A stretch of 64,000 nt of DNA from Candidatus Marimicrobium litorale (lineage in GTDB: Bacteria; Pseudomonadota; Gammaproteobacteria; Pseudomonadales; Halieaceae). The notes under the pieces were generated by a model. It was not told the origin of the DNA. It did not search any database and saw only the letters and a program-made list of their open reading frames with translations. Position numbers and translations under genes: made by a program. The stretch lies in assembly GCF_026262645.1 (NCBI RefSeq), contig NZ_SHNO01000001.1, positions 2,480,001 to 2,544,000 of the forward strand. Direction: 5' to 3'. Below are positions 52,798 through 61,737 of the stretch, piece after piece; the stretch's first letter is position 1; each line of letters starts with the position of its first letter.

Positions 52798-53708
52798 GCT
52801 GCTCGGGTTTCCAGTTTAGGTGTTCGCGCCAGTACCTCAAAAGCATCGTGGCGCACGTGATTCCTGTCGATTTCATCGCGCACCAGTGCCTCGGTTACAT
52901 GACCTACCTCGAGGCACTCTTTCAAAAGTCCGAAGAAAAACGACTCCTGCTGTTGGTCCGGGTGCTGTTTGTAGCGACCCAACAGCCCATACTCGCCGAA
53001 GACCCGGGCCCGCAATCGGTTGGCTGACGCCAACACAGGCTTGTTCTTGAACTTGTCAGCCGGTGTGTAATCAACAGGCAGACCTGTTTTCCAGGGTTGG
53101 GTTTTTCGCTTGGTATTATGCAACAGGCGAGTATTGGCATCGAGGTGGTCAAAGTCGTTCCAGTAATCTTCGAGGAAGCCAATATTCTCAGGATTTTCAT
53201 GAGCCAGGACCATCCACTCCTTGTAGTCTTGCTCTCTGCGAAACAGCGCATCGAATTCTGCCTCCGCGTCCCAGTGTCTAAGCTTGGCACACTCCATGAG
53301 CATGACGCTGGTCGCCACCTGATCGGCTTTGTCAGCCTTCGCAGAGCGACGGCGACCCATAACAGCAGCACTGCCCATGTCTCGCTCAAAAAGTTCGAAA
53401 ATATCCCCGACCGCAAAGATATCCGGATCGGTAAGCACCGCCCTGCCCTGCCAGCTCATCAATTTCGGTGGTAAAAAACGCAGCGGAGTGAATGACTGAA
53501 GATCATCCATCTGCCAGACGCGCGTGGTGCCACCGCGCAGGAAGGTCTGACCCTCCTTGGCTGCAAGATAAGGGTGGTTTTTTGTATGTATAAATTGCAC
53601 ATCGAACTCGTCGGCGTGAGCAGAGTTGCGACGGAACGAATACTCTGCCACCAGTGCGCCCAGCCACTGCCGCTCGTTGGTATGGATAAATACGCAGCGG
53701 TCTTTCAC
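52794..53708 (-). CDS. GT8-like glycosyltransferase, paralogue 1 of 3
   Basis: This 304-residue protein belongs to a family with two more copies in this window (57834-58778 and 59969-60856). It has the GT-A layout of glycogenin/LgtC-like enzymes: an N-terminal FIHTNERQWLGALVAEYSFR, the metal-binding DxD-type motif GRAVLTDPDIFAVGDI, and near the C terminus RLLHNTKRKTQPWKTG, which resembles the HxGxxKPW motif. The shared element DLQSFTPLRFLPPKLM is specific to these three. Start GTG 53708 overlaps the sulfotransferase stop (GTGA). Sugar donor and acceptor are not readable. Confidence 0.7.
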   Translation of the reverse strand: MKDRCVFIHTNERQWLGALVAEYSFRRNSAHADEFDVQFIHTKNHPYLAAKEGQTFLRGGTTRVWQMDDLQSFTPLRFLPPKLMSWQGRAVLTDPDIFAVGDIFELFERDMGSAAVMGRRRSAKADKADQVATSVMLMECAKLRHWDAEAEFDALFRREQDYKEWMVLAHENPENIGFLEDYWNDFDHLDANTRLLHNTKRKTQPWKTGLPVDYTPADKFKNKPVLASANRLRARVFGEYGLLGRYKQHPDQQQESFFFGLLKECLEVGHVTEALVRDEIDRNHVRHDAFEVLARTPKLETRAA

Positions 53709-54631
53709 CCCGCCTCCGAGGCTTCTGAGGTGGTGTAACCGAATGCTGGCAACATGCGCGAATCTACCAGAGCAACCAGCTCAGCCACTTGATTGTCATC
53801 AAAATAATCGCGATATCCCCCGACCTTGGCCTTCCGCACTTTATAGGTGTTGGGGTCATTAACATCCTTCGCCTGAACGCGGCTGCCGCTGCGCCAGAAG
53901 TAGTTCTCCCGCTCTTTTTTGCGCAGGTTCTCCACCGAGGCAAACTCTGCTGTATCTGCCAGATACTCGGGGATCGCCTCGAGATTAAGGAATTCTACGA
54001 TACGCTCCATTTCCTGTTCCGGGTTGGCGCGCAAATCTTCGTAGCGCACCACGAGCAGTTCCTTGATATGGGGCAATTCCCGGGCCCAGTTATTCATGAA
54101 GTCTATAATGTGGTTAAGACCCTGACCCTCATGTTTCACGAAATCATAAACTGACACCTCCGCATCGTGGGGCGGGTAATTGTTCATGGCTTTCTTTTCG
54201 GGTCGCATACGAAACTTCCACTGGTGAAACTGGGAAACCGCCACGTCAATCGGGTTGCGTACCAGCAATACCGTCTTTTTATCGTAGAAATCCTTCTTGG
54301 AATCGACATTCCCGGTGTATCTGCGCAGGTAATTGTCGTGAGTGAAAAAGATCTTCGGGATGCTACTGTTGAGGCGCGTGTAGTTGTCAAATCCCATGAG
54401 AATATTATCGGGCAGCTTGTACACCAACTGGTAATAGCGGGAAATCATCACCCGCACCCAGGTACGGCCGCTCTTACCATAGGACGCAAAGACGTACTGG
54501 CAGCGGTTATACTTCCAGAATTCCTCCTTACCACGACGCCATCGCTGCAGATCGTGTGCCTTTTCCTCCGGTAAAAATACCGAAATCGCGCGTACCAACC
54601 ACTTGATCAGTCGCTTGATAATCATATGCAT
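53705..54631 (-). CDS. PAPS-dependent sulfotransferase, paralogue 1 of 3
   Basis: This cytosolic or membrane-facing sulfotransferase (308 residues) transfers sulfate from PAPS to a hydroxyl group. The 5'-phosphosulfate loop is SYGKSGRTWVRVMIS and the 3'-phosphate-binding segment is LLVRNPIDVAVSQFHQWKF. The C-terminal VRKAKVGGYRDYFDD is the RKGxxGDWK-like motif. Start ATG 54629-54631 follows AAGGGA. It begins a coupled minus-strand operon with the GT8-like protein, a 2OG oxygenase, a PPTase and perhaps DUF3581. Two paralogues lie at 61.7-63.6 kb. Acceptor probably a surface glycan or lipid. Confidence 0.92.
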   Translation of the reverse strand: MHMIIKRLIKWLVRAISVFLPEEKAHDLQRWRRGKEEFWKYNRCQYVFASYGKSGRTWVRVMISRYYQLVYKLPDNILMGFDNYTRLNSSIPKIFFTHDNYLRRYTGNVDSKKDFYDKKTVLLVRNPIDVAVSQFHQWKFRMRPEKKAMNNYPPHDAEVSVYDFVKHEGQGLNHIIDFMNNWARELPHIKELLVVRYEDLRANPEQEMERIVEFLNLEAIPEYLADTAEFASVENLRKKERENYFWRSGSRVQAKDVNDPNTYKVRKAKVGGYRDYFDDNQVAELVALVDSRMLPAFGYTTSEASEAG

Positions 54632-54861
54632 GAGTATTTTCCCTTGATCAGGGCAGATCAAGCGGCGAAGGTTATCGGATGATTGGGTTATTCTCAAGAT
54701 TCCGTGGTATTTTTAACGCCTTTCCACCTTTCCTCAACTGTATGATTTTCTTGGGATTTGGAGATGCGCGCCAGCAGGGTAATCGGCTGGGAGCGCGAGG
54801 CAGCAACACAGCGGTGCGGGTTTTAACTACAATGAGCCCCCTGTCTAGACGGTGCAGGTAG

Positions 54862-55704
54862 ATGAACACATTGAAGCAACTGATCGTTATTATCACCGCT
54901 CTCGCCTCACTGCAGGCCGTGTCGGGCATGGCTGCCAGCGGGGACACCGCAACGCTGCCCTCGTGGCAGGTGCTGGAATTTGAGGAAAAAGCGTTCTGGG
55001 CCACGGCTCATTCCCGCATAGAATTGCTGCCCGATGAGGAAGACACTGAATTCTGGCTGCTGGATATCACCAGCTCCGTCGTGGGAAACTCGGAGACTGT
55101 AGCGGTAGTTTTTGAACCCGAAACAGGCCAGGTGCTCTCTCGGTCCCGGCTGAGCAAGGGCAAGGGGCACCGCTTGAAACGCTACGAGTATGAAGAAAAC
55201 GCCGTGGTGCGCGAGCGTCGCAATGGCAGCGATTACCCGGAGATGGCGCCAGCGGACTGGCCCGTCTCCTCGCGGAAAAACGTGGCGTTACCCGCCACTT
55301 CGAAGGATAACGTGATCACCAGCCCCTACCCATTGCTGGTTCTCGCCCAACGATTACTGACCAGCGACGAAAACAAGGCCATAGAAGTACTGGTGCATAC
55401 AGATCTCAATATCTACCGCGTACGTCTCAGCAGCGGCAACGGTATACCCCTGGATGTCGACTATCTGCAGGGTGAGGAACGCGTGCAGGGCAGGCGCGAG
55501 ACACGAGCCGTCGCCCTCCAGGCCAGCCCGGAAGGCGTGCTCAACGACGATGGAGATTTCAATCTGTTGGGCCTGGAGAGCAACATACTGCTGTTTTTTG
55601 ACAAGGCCTCGCTCCTACCCCTTCAGGTGACGGGTAAAGCCCCCAGAATCGGCGACACCAGCATCAAGCTCAAATCAGTCATCCTGCGGCAACCACCCGC
55701 GTGA
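54862..55704 (+). CDS. exported protein coupled to lipid kinase, unknown
   Basis: This 280-residue protein has a signal peptide (LIVIITALASLQAVSGMAAS) and a soluble, beta-rich mature part (for example FWLLDITSSVVGNSETVAVVFE). No family recognised. Its stop overlaps the next gene start (GTGA), and that gene overlaps the third in the same way, so three proteins are co-translated. This implies a link to lipid metabolism at the envelope. Confidence 0.7.
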   Translation: MNTLKQLIVIITALASLQAVSGMAASGDTATLPSWQVLEFEEKAFWATAHSRIELLPDEEDTEFWLLDITSSVVGNSETVAVVFEPETGQVLSRSRLSKGKGHRLKRYEYEENAVVRERRNGSDYPEMAPADWPVSSRKNVALPATSKDNVITSPYPLLVLAQRLLTSDENKAIEVLVHTDLNIYRVRLSSGNGIPLDVDYLQGEERVQGRRETRAVALQASPEGVLNDDGDFNLLGLESNILLFFDKASLLPLQVTGKAPRIGDTSIKLKSVILRQPPA

Positions 55705-56663
55705 GGTCAGCGCCCGGCACGGTGGGCCTGATCAGCAATCCATCCAGCGGCCACAACCGCGGTCAGTTCGAACATATTTGTAAGCAAATCGCACAACACC
55801 CGTTGATCCATCACCGCATCACCCGAAGCTCCGCTGACATCCTGAATGTGCTCGAGGAATTTGCCGCACTCGATTTAAAGATACTGGCCATCAACGGTGG
55901 GGACGGCACTGTATCGGCGATATTGGGCGAGCTGCTTGAAAAACGACCATTGCCAGCACTGCCCCAAATCGCCCTGCTACCCGGGGGTACCGCCAATATG
56001 AACGCGGGGGATATCGGCGTGAGAGGTTCTCTCCGCAAGGCCGTCGATCGTTTTTGCCAATGGTCTACTACACAGGGCGCCGGCGGCGATATTGCAAAGC
56101 GCGCCCTGATGAGAGTCGTGATAGAGGATTCTGCTGCACCCCGCTACGGCATGTTTCTTGGCGGGGGTGCGGTCATTCACGGCACAGAATACGCTCACCG
56201 GGAAATCCACTCCCGCGGCTTGCGCGACGATTTCAGCCTCGCACTGGGTACATTGCGAACGGTATGGGGGGTATTGCGAGACGATCCGGCTTTTAACCGA
56301 CATATCACCACCACGCTAACGCTGGACGACGGTGTCCCGGCAACACACGACTCGCTCATACTGACCTTGAGCACCTTGCACCGCCTCGCATTCGGTATGC
56401 AACCCTTCTGGAGTGACGAACCGGGCTCCATCAGGCTGACCCTCATGGAACAGGGCTGTACGCGCTTTGCGCGCACGTTCCTTTCGATTGTTCGCGGACG
56501 ACCCAATAGCAATGCAGTGCCCGCATCCGGATACCACAGCCATAATGCCGACCGGATTACACTGCAGATGTCTGGCAACCTCAACCTCGACGGTGAGCTG
56601 CTGGACGTGGATGGCCAGATTGCTATTACAGCCAGCCCCGAGCTGGAGTTCCTTCGCCTGTGA
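55701..56663 (+). CDS. diacylglycerol/sphingosine-kinase-family lipid kinase
   Basis: This 320-residue protein has the DAGK catalytic domain: LISNPSSGHNRGQF, the phosphate-donor motif AINGGDGTVSAIL and LLPGGTANMNAGD. It phosphorylates diacylglycerol or a similar lipid alcohol with ATP, giving phosphatidic acid or another phospholipid. Start GTG 55701 overlaps the upstream stop, and its own stop overlaps the Tam41-like gene. A kinase followed by a cytidylyltransferase-like protein would be a reasonable route to a CDP-activated lipid. Confidence 0.9.
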   Translation: MRSAPGTVGLISNPSSGHNRGQFEHICKQIAQHPLIHHRITRSSADILNVLEEFAALDLKILAINGGDGTVSAILGELLEKRPLPALPQIALLPGGTANMNAGDIGVRGSLRKAVDRFCQWSTTQGAGGDIAKRALMRVVIEDSAAPRYGMFLGGGAVIHGTEYAHREIHSRGLRDDFSLALGTLRTVWGVLRDDPAFNRHITTTLTLDDGVPATHDSLILTLSTLHRLAFGMQPFWSDEPGSIRLTLMEQGCTRFARTFLSIVRGRPNSNAVPASGYHSHNADRITLQMSGNLNLDGELLDVDGQIAITASPELEFLRL

Positions 56664-57613
56664 ATGCCTATCCGGAGGTTTCCGGACCGGACCCTGACCG
56701 CGATCCCAATCTATCCGCCCTGCTGTCGCAACTGCAGACGCGGCTGAACGGTGCGGTATGCTGCACCTTGGTCTACGGCTCCTGCCTGCGCAGTGGCGAT
56801 ATCTATGACGGGCTGCTGGACCTGTACCTTGTCTGCGACGACTACCGTTCGGCCTACAGCAGCGCTCGACTCGCTGCCGCTAACTGGCTGCTGCCACCCA
56901 ACGTTTTTTACGCCGAACAAAAATCCAACACGGGCGCTGGCAGCGATCTGACACTGCGCAGCAAAGTCACGGTCATTTCCCTGCGGGACTTCGAGCGCGG
57001 CTGTTCTCCCGCTTGGTTCGAATCGTATATCTGGGGCCGATTCGCACAACCCACTCACATACTGTACGCCCGCGACGAGTACACGCGAGCAAGAATGGAG
57101 GCGGCTCTCACCCAGGCCGCACTCACGCTATTAGGTAATGCGCTGCCCGCACTGCCGCCGCAAGGACGCCTCGAAGATTTGTGGGTGCAAGCTCTGGGAA
57201 TGAGTTACAACACCGAATTGCGCACCGAGCGCAGCGGCCGGGCGCGTGAACTGGTCCTCGACGCGGCCGATTTCTATGCCGCTTTGACTCGCCATCACGC
57301 TCCGCAATTGAGCCCGTCTTTTGCACTGCAGGGGCAGGGCTCACAGCTCACCTATCGCAGCAGTATCAGTCCCACCACGCGACGCTGGGTGGCATTGGCG
57401 TGGGCAGTGCGCCGTGCTCAGGGCAAATTCCTGTCTGTCATGCGATTGGTGAAGGGGCTGTTCACCTTCGATGGGGGCCTGGATTATATCGCCTGGAAAC
57501 TTGAGCGGCATTCCGGGGAAAAAATTATCATTCCGGATAGGGTAAGGCGCGCACCGCTACTGCACCTGTGGGGGTTTTTCTGGGGGCTGTACCGCCGCGG
57601 CATATTTAAATAA
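56660..57613 (+). CDS. Tam41-like nucleotidyltransferase (candidate CDP-diacylglycerol synthase)
   Basis: This 317-residue protein has a nucleotidyltransferase motif, VYGSCLRSGDIYDGLLDLYL, and the features I associate with Tam41/Mmp37: LRSKVTVISLRDFERG, WFESYIWGRFAQPTHILY and a later helical region with WVQALGMSYNTELRTER. Mitochondrial Tam41 converts phosphatidic acid to CDP-diacylglycerol. Start GTG 56660 overlaps the lipid kinase stop. Pairing with a lipid kinase that makes phosphatidic acid supports the role, but it is an inference from context and motif resemblance. Confidence 0.6.
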   Translation: MNAYPEVSGPDPDRDPNLSALLSQLQTRLNGAVCCTLVYGSCLRSGDIYDGLLDLYLVCDDYRSAYSSARLAAANWLLPPNVFYAEQKSNTGAGSDLTLRSKVTVISLRDFERGCSPAWFESYIWGRFAQPTHILYARDEYTRARMEAALTQAALTLLGNALPALPPQGRLEDLWVQALGMSYNTELRTERSGRARELVLDAADFYAALTRHHAPQLSPSFALQGQGSQLTYRSSISPTTRRWVALAWAVRRAQGKFLSVMRLVKGLFTFDGGLDYIAWKLERHSGEKIIIPDRVRRAPLLHLWGFFWGLYRRGIFK

Positions 57614-57833
57614 AAGGCGCGTCAAGAGAGGCCTAAAAGTCCCAACAGAGTACATTTATATAGCTGTTTTTAATAGGCTTTATGGGACATCTGCGGACAC
57701 TCCAGAGGCCTCGTAAAGTCGCCGCAGCAGGTACTATTCACGCCCTGAACACCCCTCGGAAAATAGAAAAAAAGGCCGTATTCCTTTATAGTTCCCGCTT
57801 CAGAAACTGATCCTCCGGCAGCCCCGCGATTTC

Positions 57834-58778
57834 ATGAAAGCCTGCGTTTTTATCCAGACCAATCACAAGCAAATCACCGGCGCCATCGTGGCCGAGCATG
57901 CGTTGCGTCGCTACTCGCAGAATAACGACAAGTTTGACGTCCAACTCATGGACACAAGGGACTACCCTTTTTTCGCCGCCCGCGAGGGCCAGGACTATCT
58001 GCGAGACGGCGTAAAGCGCGAGTGGCTCAACGATGACCTGCAGTCCTTCACTCCGACCCGGTTTATGCCGCCAAAGCTCATGAGTTATGAGGGCAGAGCG
58101 GTGGTGATGGACCCGGATATTTTCGCGACCACTGACATCTGGCAGCTTCTGAACCGCGATATGCAGGGCAAATCTATTATGTGCCGCATGCGCTCCGGGC
58201 CAAAAGGTTTGATCGACAAGTGCAAGGCCAGCAGTGTGATGCTGCTCGAGTGCGAGAATCTCACGCACTGGGATGCGGAAAGGCAGTTCGAGGCCATGTT
58301 TGAATTCACACAGGATTACCAGCCCTGGATCTGCCTACGGGAAGAGGACGAACAAAGCATCGGCTATTTCGAGAACGAGTGGAACGACTTTGACAAGTTC
58401 ACCCTCGATACCAAGATGCTGCACACCACTCGACGCAAAACACAGCCCTGGAAAACCGGCTTACCGACCGACTGGCGCCCCGCGGAACGCTTCCGCCTGT
58501 TTCCCCCGGCCGCCTGGGTCATGCGCGCGCGCCGCAAATTGTTCGGCGAGTACGCCTTCCTGGGTAACTACAAGCAACACCCGGACGCGAATCAGGAGCA
58601 CTTTTTTTTCGGCCTGTTAAAGGAGTGTCTTGAACAGGGCCAGATCACTGAGGAATTTCTGCGCGACGAGATGGCACGAAATCATGTGCGTCATGATGCC
58701 CTGACAATTCTGGAGAACACGCCTGATCTGCCACCGGCGCCTCTGCACCCGCTCAATGCGCTGTCACAAGCTGCCTGA
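57834..58778 (+). CDS. GT8-like glycosyltransferase, paralogue 2 of 3
   Basis: This 314-residue protein is a close paralogue of 52794-53708. It has MKACVFIQTNHKQITGAIVA, DLQSFTPTRFMPPKLMS, GRAVVMDPDIFATTDI and MLHTTRRKTQPWKTGL. Lengths and motif positions agree with the other copies. It stands alone on the plus strand between the lipid operon and the ELM1-like gene, overlapping the latter by 26 bp at the stops. A role in transfer of a sugar to a surface glycan is inferred. Confidence 0.7.
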   Translation: MKACVFIQTNHKQITGAIVAEHALRRYSQNNDKFDVQLMDTRDYPFFAAREGQDYLRDGVKREWLNDDLQSFTPTRFMPPKLMSYEGRAVVMDPDIFATTDIWQLLNRDMQGKSIMCRMRSGPKGLIDKCKASSVMLLECENLTHWDAERQFEAMFEFTQDYQPWICLREEDEQSIGYFENEWNDFDKFTLDTKMLHTTRRKTQPWKTGLPTDWRPAERFRLFPPAAWVMRARRKLFGEYAFLGNYKQHPDANQEHFFFGLLKECLEQGQITEEFLRDEMARNHVRHDALTILENTPDLPPAPLHPLNALSQAA

Positions 58779-59856
58779 CCGCCTCAGCTGTACGCTGCAG
58801 CTCCTCTTCCGCAATCGATGCAGACCTATTGGGTATCGCGGCCCCAGCTGATGCGCGCAATGCTGTTGCAGCCTCTTCAAGCCCTGCCTCGACCAGCCAC
58901 TGGGCACGGCCTGTCGTAACCAGTGCATGCTGAATATTACCGATATCGCGACGCATACGCCGCGCGCCAAACCGCATGGCAAACCGGTGAGACAAGGGCT
59001 TGTATCGATAGCTGTGCGCCAGCACCCACCAGGGGGCGGTATCGTCCATATCGAAAATGAACAGGGGGTTGTCGGTGGCGGCGGCCTCGCCCAACATGGA
59101 CATCGATTCACCGCTTACCACGAAGGCATCCGCTAATGCGAGCATGCCCCTGTAGGGGTTTTCTCCACCGTCTTTCACGCGATAGCAGTAGTTGGATGAC
59201 AGTATCTGCTCACACAGGGCATCCCCCGCCGCCGCGGAAGTGCGGGCGCTGTCGGTGACCAGCAGGGAGCCACCACTCGCAGTGGCCAAAGCCTGCGCCA
59301 GATGACCGAATCGCGCCGCTTTTTTGTCAGTCATAACAAAGCGTCCACTGTCGCCGCCCGCAAGGACAGCTATCCAGGGGCGCGGTAAACCCTCAAGCGA
59401 ACGCTGCAAGCGCTCTCCGGCGGATCTCATCTCGTCCCTGTTGACCCGGTAAAGAGGGAGGCTGTTGTGCAGGATATTTTCCTGCCGTGGCAGAAAATAC
59501 TGAGGGGTGGTCACCAGCAGATCCCAGCATTCCAGAGGCGCCCAAGGCCGCCCCATATGCACCAGGCGGCTTTCACCACCGGACTGCTGCTTGATCCAGC
59601 GCGCCACCGGCTCGTTGCGGCGGCCGGCACTGATAACAACATCTGGCCAGGGAGCCACAAGATTGCTGGAGGCGGACGAGTCGATGCCGGCAAGCGTGAC
59701 ACCGCGGCCAAGGTGGCAAAACAGTTCCCAGGGCTGCGCCACTATACGCTTTTCCGCATAGCCCACGGATAAGGCATCCGCCAGCGCTCGGACCTGTGTA
59801 TTATCCCCTGCCTTCTCGCCTAGCAGACACCAGACTGTGAATTGACGCTCTGCCAC
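58753..59856 (-). CDS. bacterial ELM1-family protein (GT-B-like)
   Basis: This 367-residue protein matches the ELM1 family (bacterial relatives of plant mitochondrial fission factor ELM1): WCLLGEKAGDNTQVRALADAL at the N terminus, DVVISAGRR, LVHMGRPWAPLECWDLLVTT, and a C-terminal ADAFVVSGESMSMLGEA. The pattern is that of a GT-B-type glycosyltransferase with two Rossmann-like halves. Start GTG 59854-59856 follows AAGGACAG; longer frames overlap the opposite-strand gene. In this locus a glycosyltransferase function is the best guess; there is no experiment known to me that proves it. Confidence 0.75.
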   Translation of the reverse strand: MAERQFTVWCLLGEKAGDNTQVRALADALSVGYAEKRIVAQPWELFCHLGRGVTLAGIDSSASSNLVAPWPDVVISAGRRNEPVARWIKQQSGGESRLVHMGRPWAPLECWDLLVTTPQYFLPRQENILHNSLPLYRVNRDEMRSAGERLQRSLEGLPRPWIAVLAGGDSGRFVMTDKKAARFGHLAQALATASGGSLLVTDSARTSAAAGDALCEQILSSNYCYRVKDGGENPYRGMLALADAFVVSGESMSMLGEAAATDNPLFIFDMDDTAPWWVLAHSYRYKPLSHRFAMRFGARRMRRDIGNIQHALVTTGRAQWLVEAGLEEAATALRASAGAAIPNRSASIAEEELQRTAEAVRQLVTAH

Positions 59857-59968
59857 GCCCTGTCCTTGTTTTTCTCGCTCGCCCGCAGCGGTGTACTCGA
59901 AAATTCCCAGAGCGAGCCGCCCATGGATACGGTAAACTATCCCACAGAAAGCCCGTAGGAAGAAACCG

Positions 59969-60856
59969 TTGAAGCCCACCGTTTTTATACACACCAATAA
60001 CAAGCAGATGCTGGGCGCACTGGTGAGCCGCTACTCCTTGCGCAAACGCTCTGCCCACGCCGACAAGTTCGATGTGAAGTTCATTGAAGTAAAGGATTAC
60101 CCCTGCATGCTTGCGCGCGAAGGCCAGCCATACCTGCGCGATGGGGAAATGCGCCCCTGGCTGAACGACGACCTGCAATCGTTCACCCCACTGCGTTTCG
60201 CACCACCGCAACTGATGAACTACGAGGGTCGTGCAGTCATTATGGATCCGGATATTTTTGCTATCGGCGATATCTGGGAGTTGCTGCAACGGGATATGCA
60301 GAATGCGGCCATCGTGAGCCGCCCCAAGTCAGGACGCAAGGGCCGCAAGGGCGCCTACGCCAGCAGCGTCATGTTGCTGGACTGCGCCAAGCTGCGGCAC
60401 TGGCAATTTGAGAAAAACTTCAGCGAGATGTTTGAACCCGTATCACGCGATTACATGGACTGGGTCTCTCTAAAACTGGAGCCGACCGGCAGCATTGCCG
60501 CGCTGGAAGACTACTGGAATGACTTTGACAATCTCACGCAAGAAACCCGGCTACTGCACAACACCAAGCGTAAAACGCAACCGTGGAAGACAGGGCTGAG
60601 AATTGACTACCGTCCCGCAGACACTTTCCAACTGTTCCCCCCGCGTCACTGGTTCCGGCGTGCCCGCAGGGCGCTATTCGGTGACTACAGGTTTGCCGGG
60701 ACCTATGCACCGCACCCCGACCCGGCACAGGAAACTTTTTTCTTCGAACTAGTGCGCGAAGCACTGGACCACGGGGACATCACCGAACGCCTGCTGCTTG
60801 ACGAGATAGCACAGGGTCACCTGCGCAGCGACGCAATGAAGCTGGTAAATGCCTGA
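59969..60856 (+). CDS. GT8-like glycosyltransferase, paralogue 3 of 3
   Basis: This is a 295-residue paralogue of the two other GT8-like proteins, with PTVFIHTNNKQMLGALVSRY, DLQSFTPLRFAPPQLMN, GRAVIMDPDIFAIGDI and RLLHNTKRKTQPWKTGL. The start is TTG 59969, supported by AGGAAG upstream and by alignment of its N terminus with the paralogues. It is closer to paralogue 1 than to paralogue 2 in the central RLLHNTKRKT region. Substrate not known. Confidence 0.7.
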   Translation: MKPTVFIHTNNKQMLGALVSRYSLRKRSAHADKFDVKFIEVKDYPCMLAREGQPYLRDGEMRPWLNDDLQSFTPLRFAPPQLMNYEGRAVIMDPDIFAIGDIWELLQRDMQNAAIVSRPKSGRKGRKGAYASSVMLLDCAKLRHWQFEKNFSEMFEPVSRDYMDWVSLKLEPTGSIAALEDYWNDFDNLTQETRLLHNTKRKTQPWKTGLRIDYRPADTFQLFPPRHWFRRARRALFGDYRFAGTYAPHPDPAQETFFFELVREALDHGDITERLLLDEIAQGHLRSDAMKLVNA

Positions 60857-61227
60857 GTTCAACCCCGCGTAGTGCGCACCGGAACACGCCTGTGCAACAG
60901 CGCAGGCCCGCGAAACGTGCCCAGATACTGCGTAGCGCGGCGTTTATTGAAAAACACGCTCGCAACAGCGCGTTGCCCTCCTCGTCGATAAACGTCTTGC
61001 CCCGAGCGGCTGCCCGGTGACACCGTGTGCAGGCGCTCGTCGTAGGCGAGATCAGTCACGGTTGTGCCTTTTGCGGTTTCAAGCAGAGACAGCGACGAGT
61101 CCGCTCAATCTCTATCGACCCCATTAAACCTACTATTCTCCTATAGGTTTATTTTATGTACTTATGAGTTTACTTTATAGACTATAGAGTGAATGAGCGC
61201 TATCCTGCCCCTTCCAGGCAAATAAAC
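60857..61227. promoter_or_regulatory. gap before HxlR gene with AT-rich repeats
   Basis: A 66-residue minus-strand frame with a GTG start (60859-61059) has no recognisable family and is probably not real. The last 100 bases hold CCTATAGG (61140-61147) and the related AT-rich elements TATAGGTTTATTTTATG and TTTATAGACTATAG, which look like operator half-sites for the adjacent HxlR regulator. Confidence 0.35.
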
Positions 61228-61704
61228 ATGCACAGGGCTTATCGCATGAAGTGGCAGGAACTCGCCGGTCAGGAATGCTCTATCGCCAGAACACTGGCAG
61301 TCATCGGGGACCGCTGGACGTTAATGATCCTGCGCGATCTGTTCCTGGGTGCCAGCCGATTCGAAGAGATTCAGCGCAGCCTGACTATTTCCCGCACGAT
61401 CCTGGCGGCGCGCCTCACTCTGCTGGAAACCGAGGGCGTGGTCAGGCGCCTCGCCTATCAGCAGAAACCAACCCGGTGTAAATACAAGCTGACCCCAAAA
61501 GGCATTGATCTCTATCCAGTGCTGATGGCGCTGGTGCGCTGGGGCGACCAGCACTACGCCACCGAAGTCGGCCCTCCGGTGATACATCACCATCAGCGCT
61601 GCGGTCACGACTTCAGTGCCGTGCTGACCTGCTCAGAATGTGGCGAGCCGGTAAGTCCTTATGAAACAACAGTACGTTTTGCGCCGGAAGCGATCACTGC
61701 CTGA
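61228..61704 (+). CDS. HxlR-family transcriptional regulator
   Basis: This winged-helix regulator of about 158 residues has the HxlR pattern CSIARTLAVIGDRWTLMILR, then FEEIQRSLTISRTILAARL and the wing YKLTPKGIDLYPVL. A C-terminal extension carries CGHDFSAVLTCSECGEP, a possible zinc-binding cysteine cluster not found in the smallest HxlR proteins. ATG 61228 is chosen; ATG 61246 and GTG 61189 are alternatives. Probably autoregulates through AT-rich elements upstream. Its signal is not known. Confidence 0.88.
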   Translation: MHRAYRMKWQELAGQECSIARTLAVIGDRWTLMILRDLFLGASRFEEIQRSLTISRTILAARLTLLETEGVVRRLAYQQKPTRCKYKLTPKGIDLYPVLMALVRWGDQHYATEVGPPVIHHHQRCGHDFSAVLTCSECGEPVSPYETTVRFAPEAITA

Positions 61705-61737
61705 CACCGACCGGGGCGGAATGAATTAGGCAGGGGA

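Noticed and set aside
60859-61059. 66-residue minus-strand frame with GTG start
   Set aside because: Begins without a Shine-Dalgarno site, is Arg-rich as expected for shadow frames in GC-rich DNA, and shows no recognisable domain.
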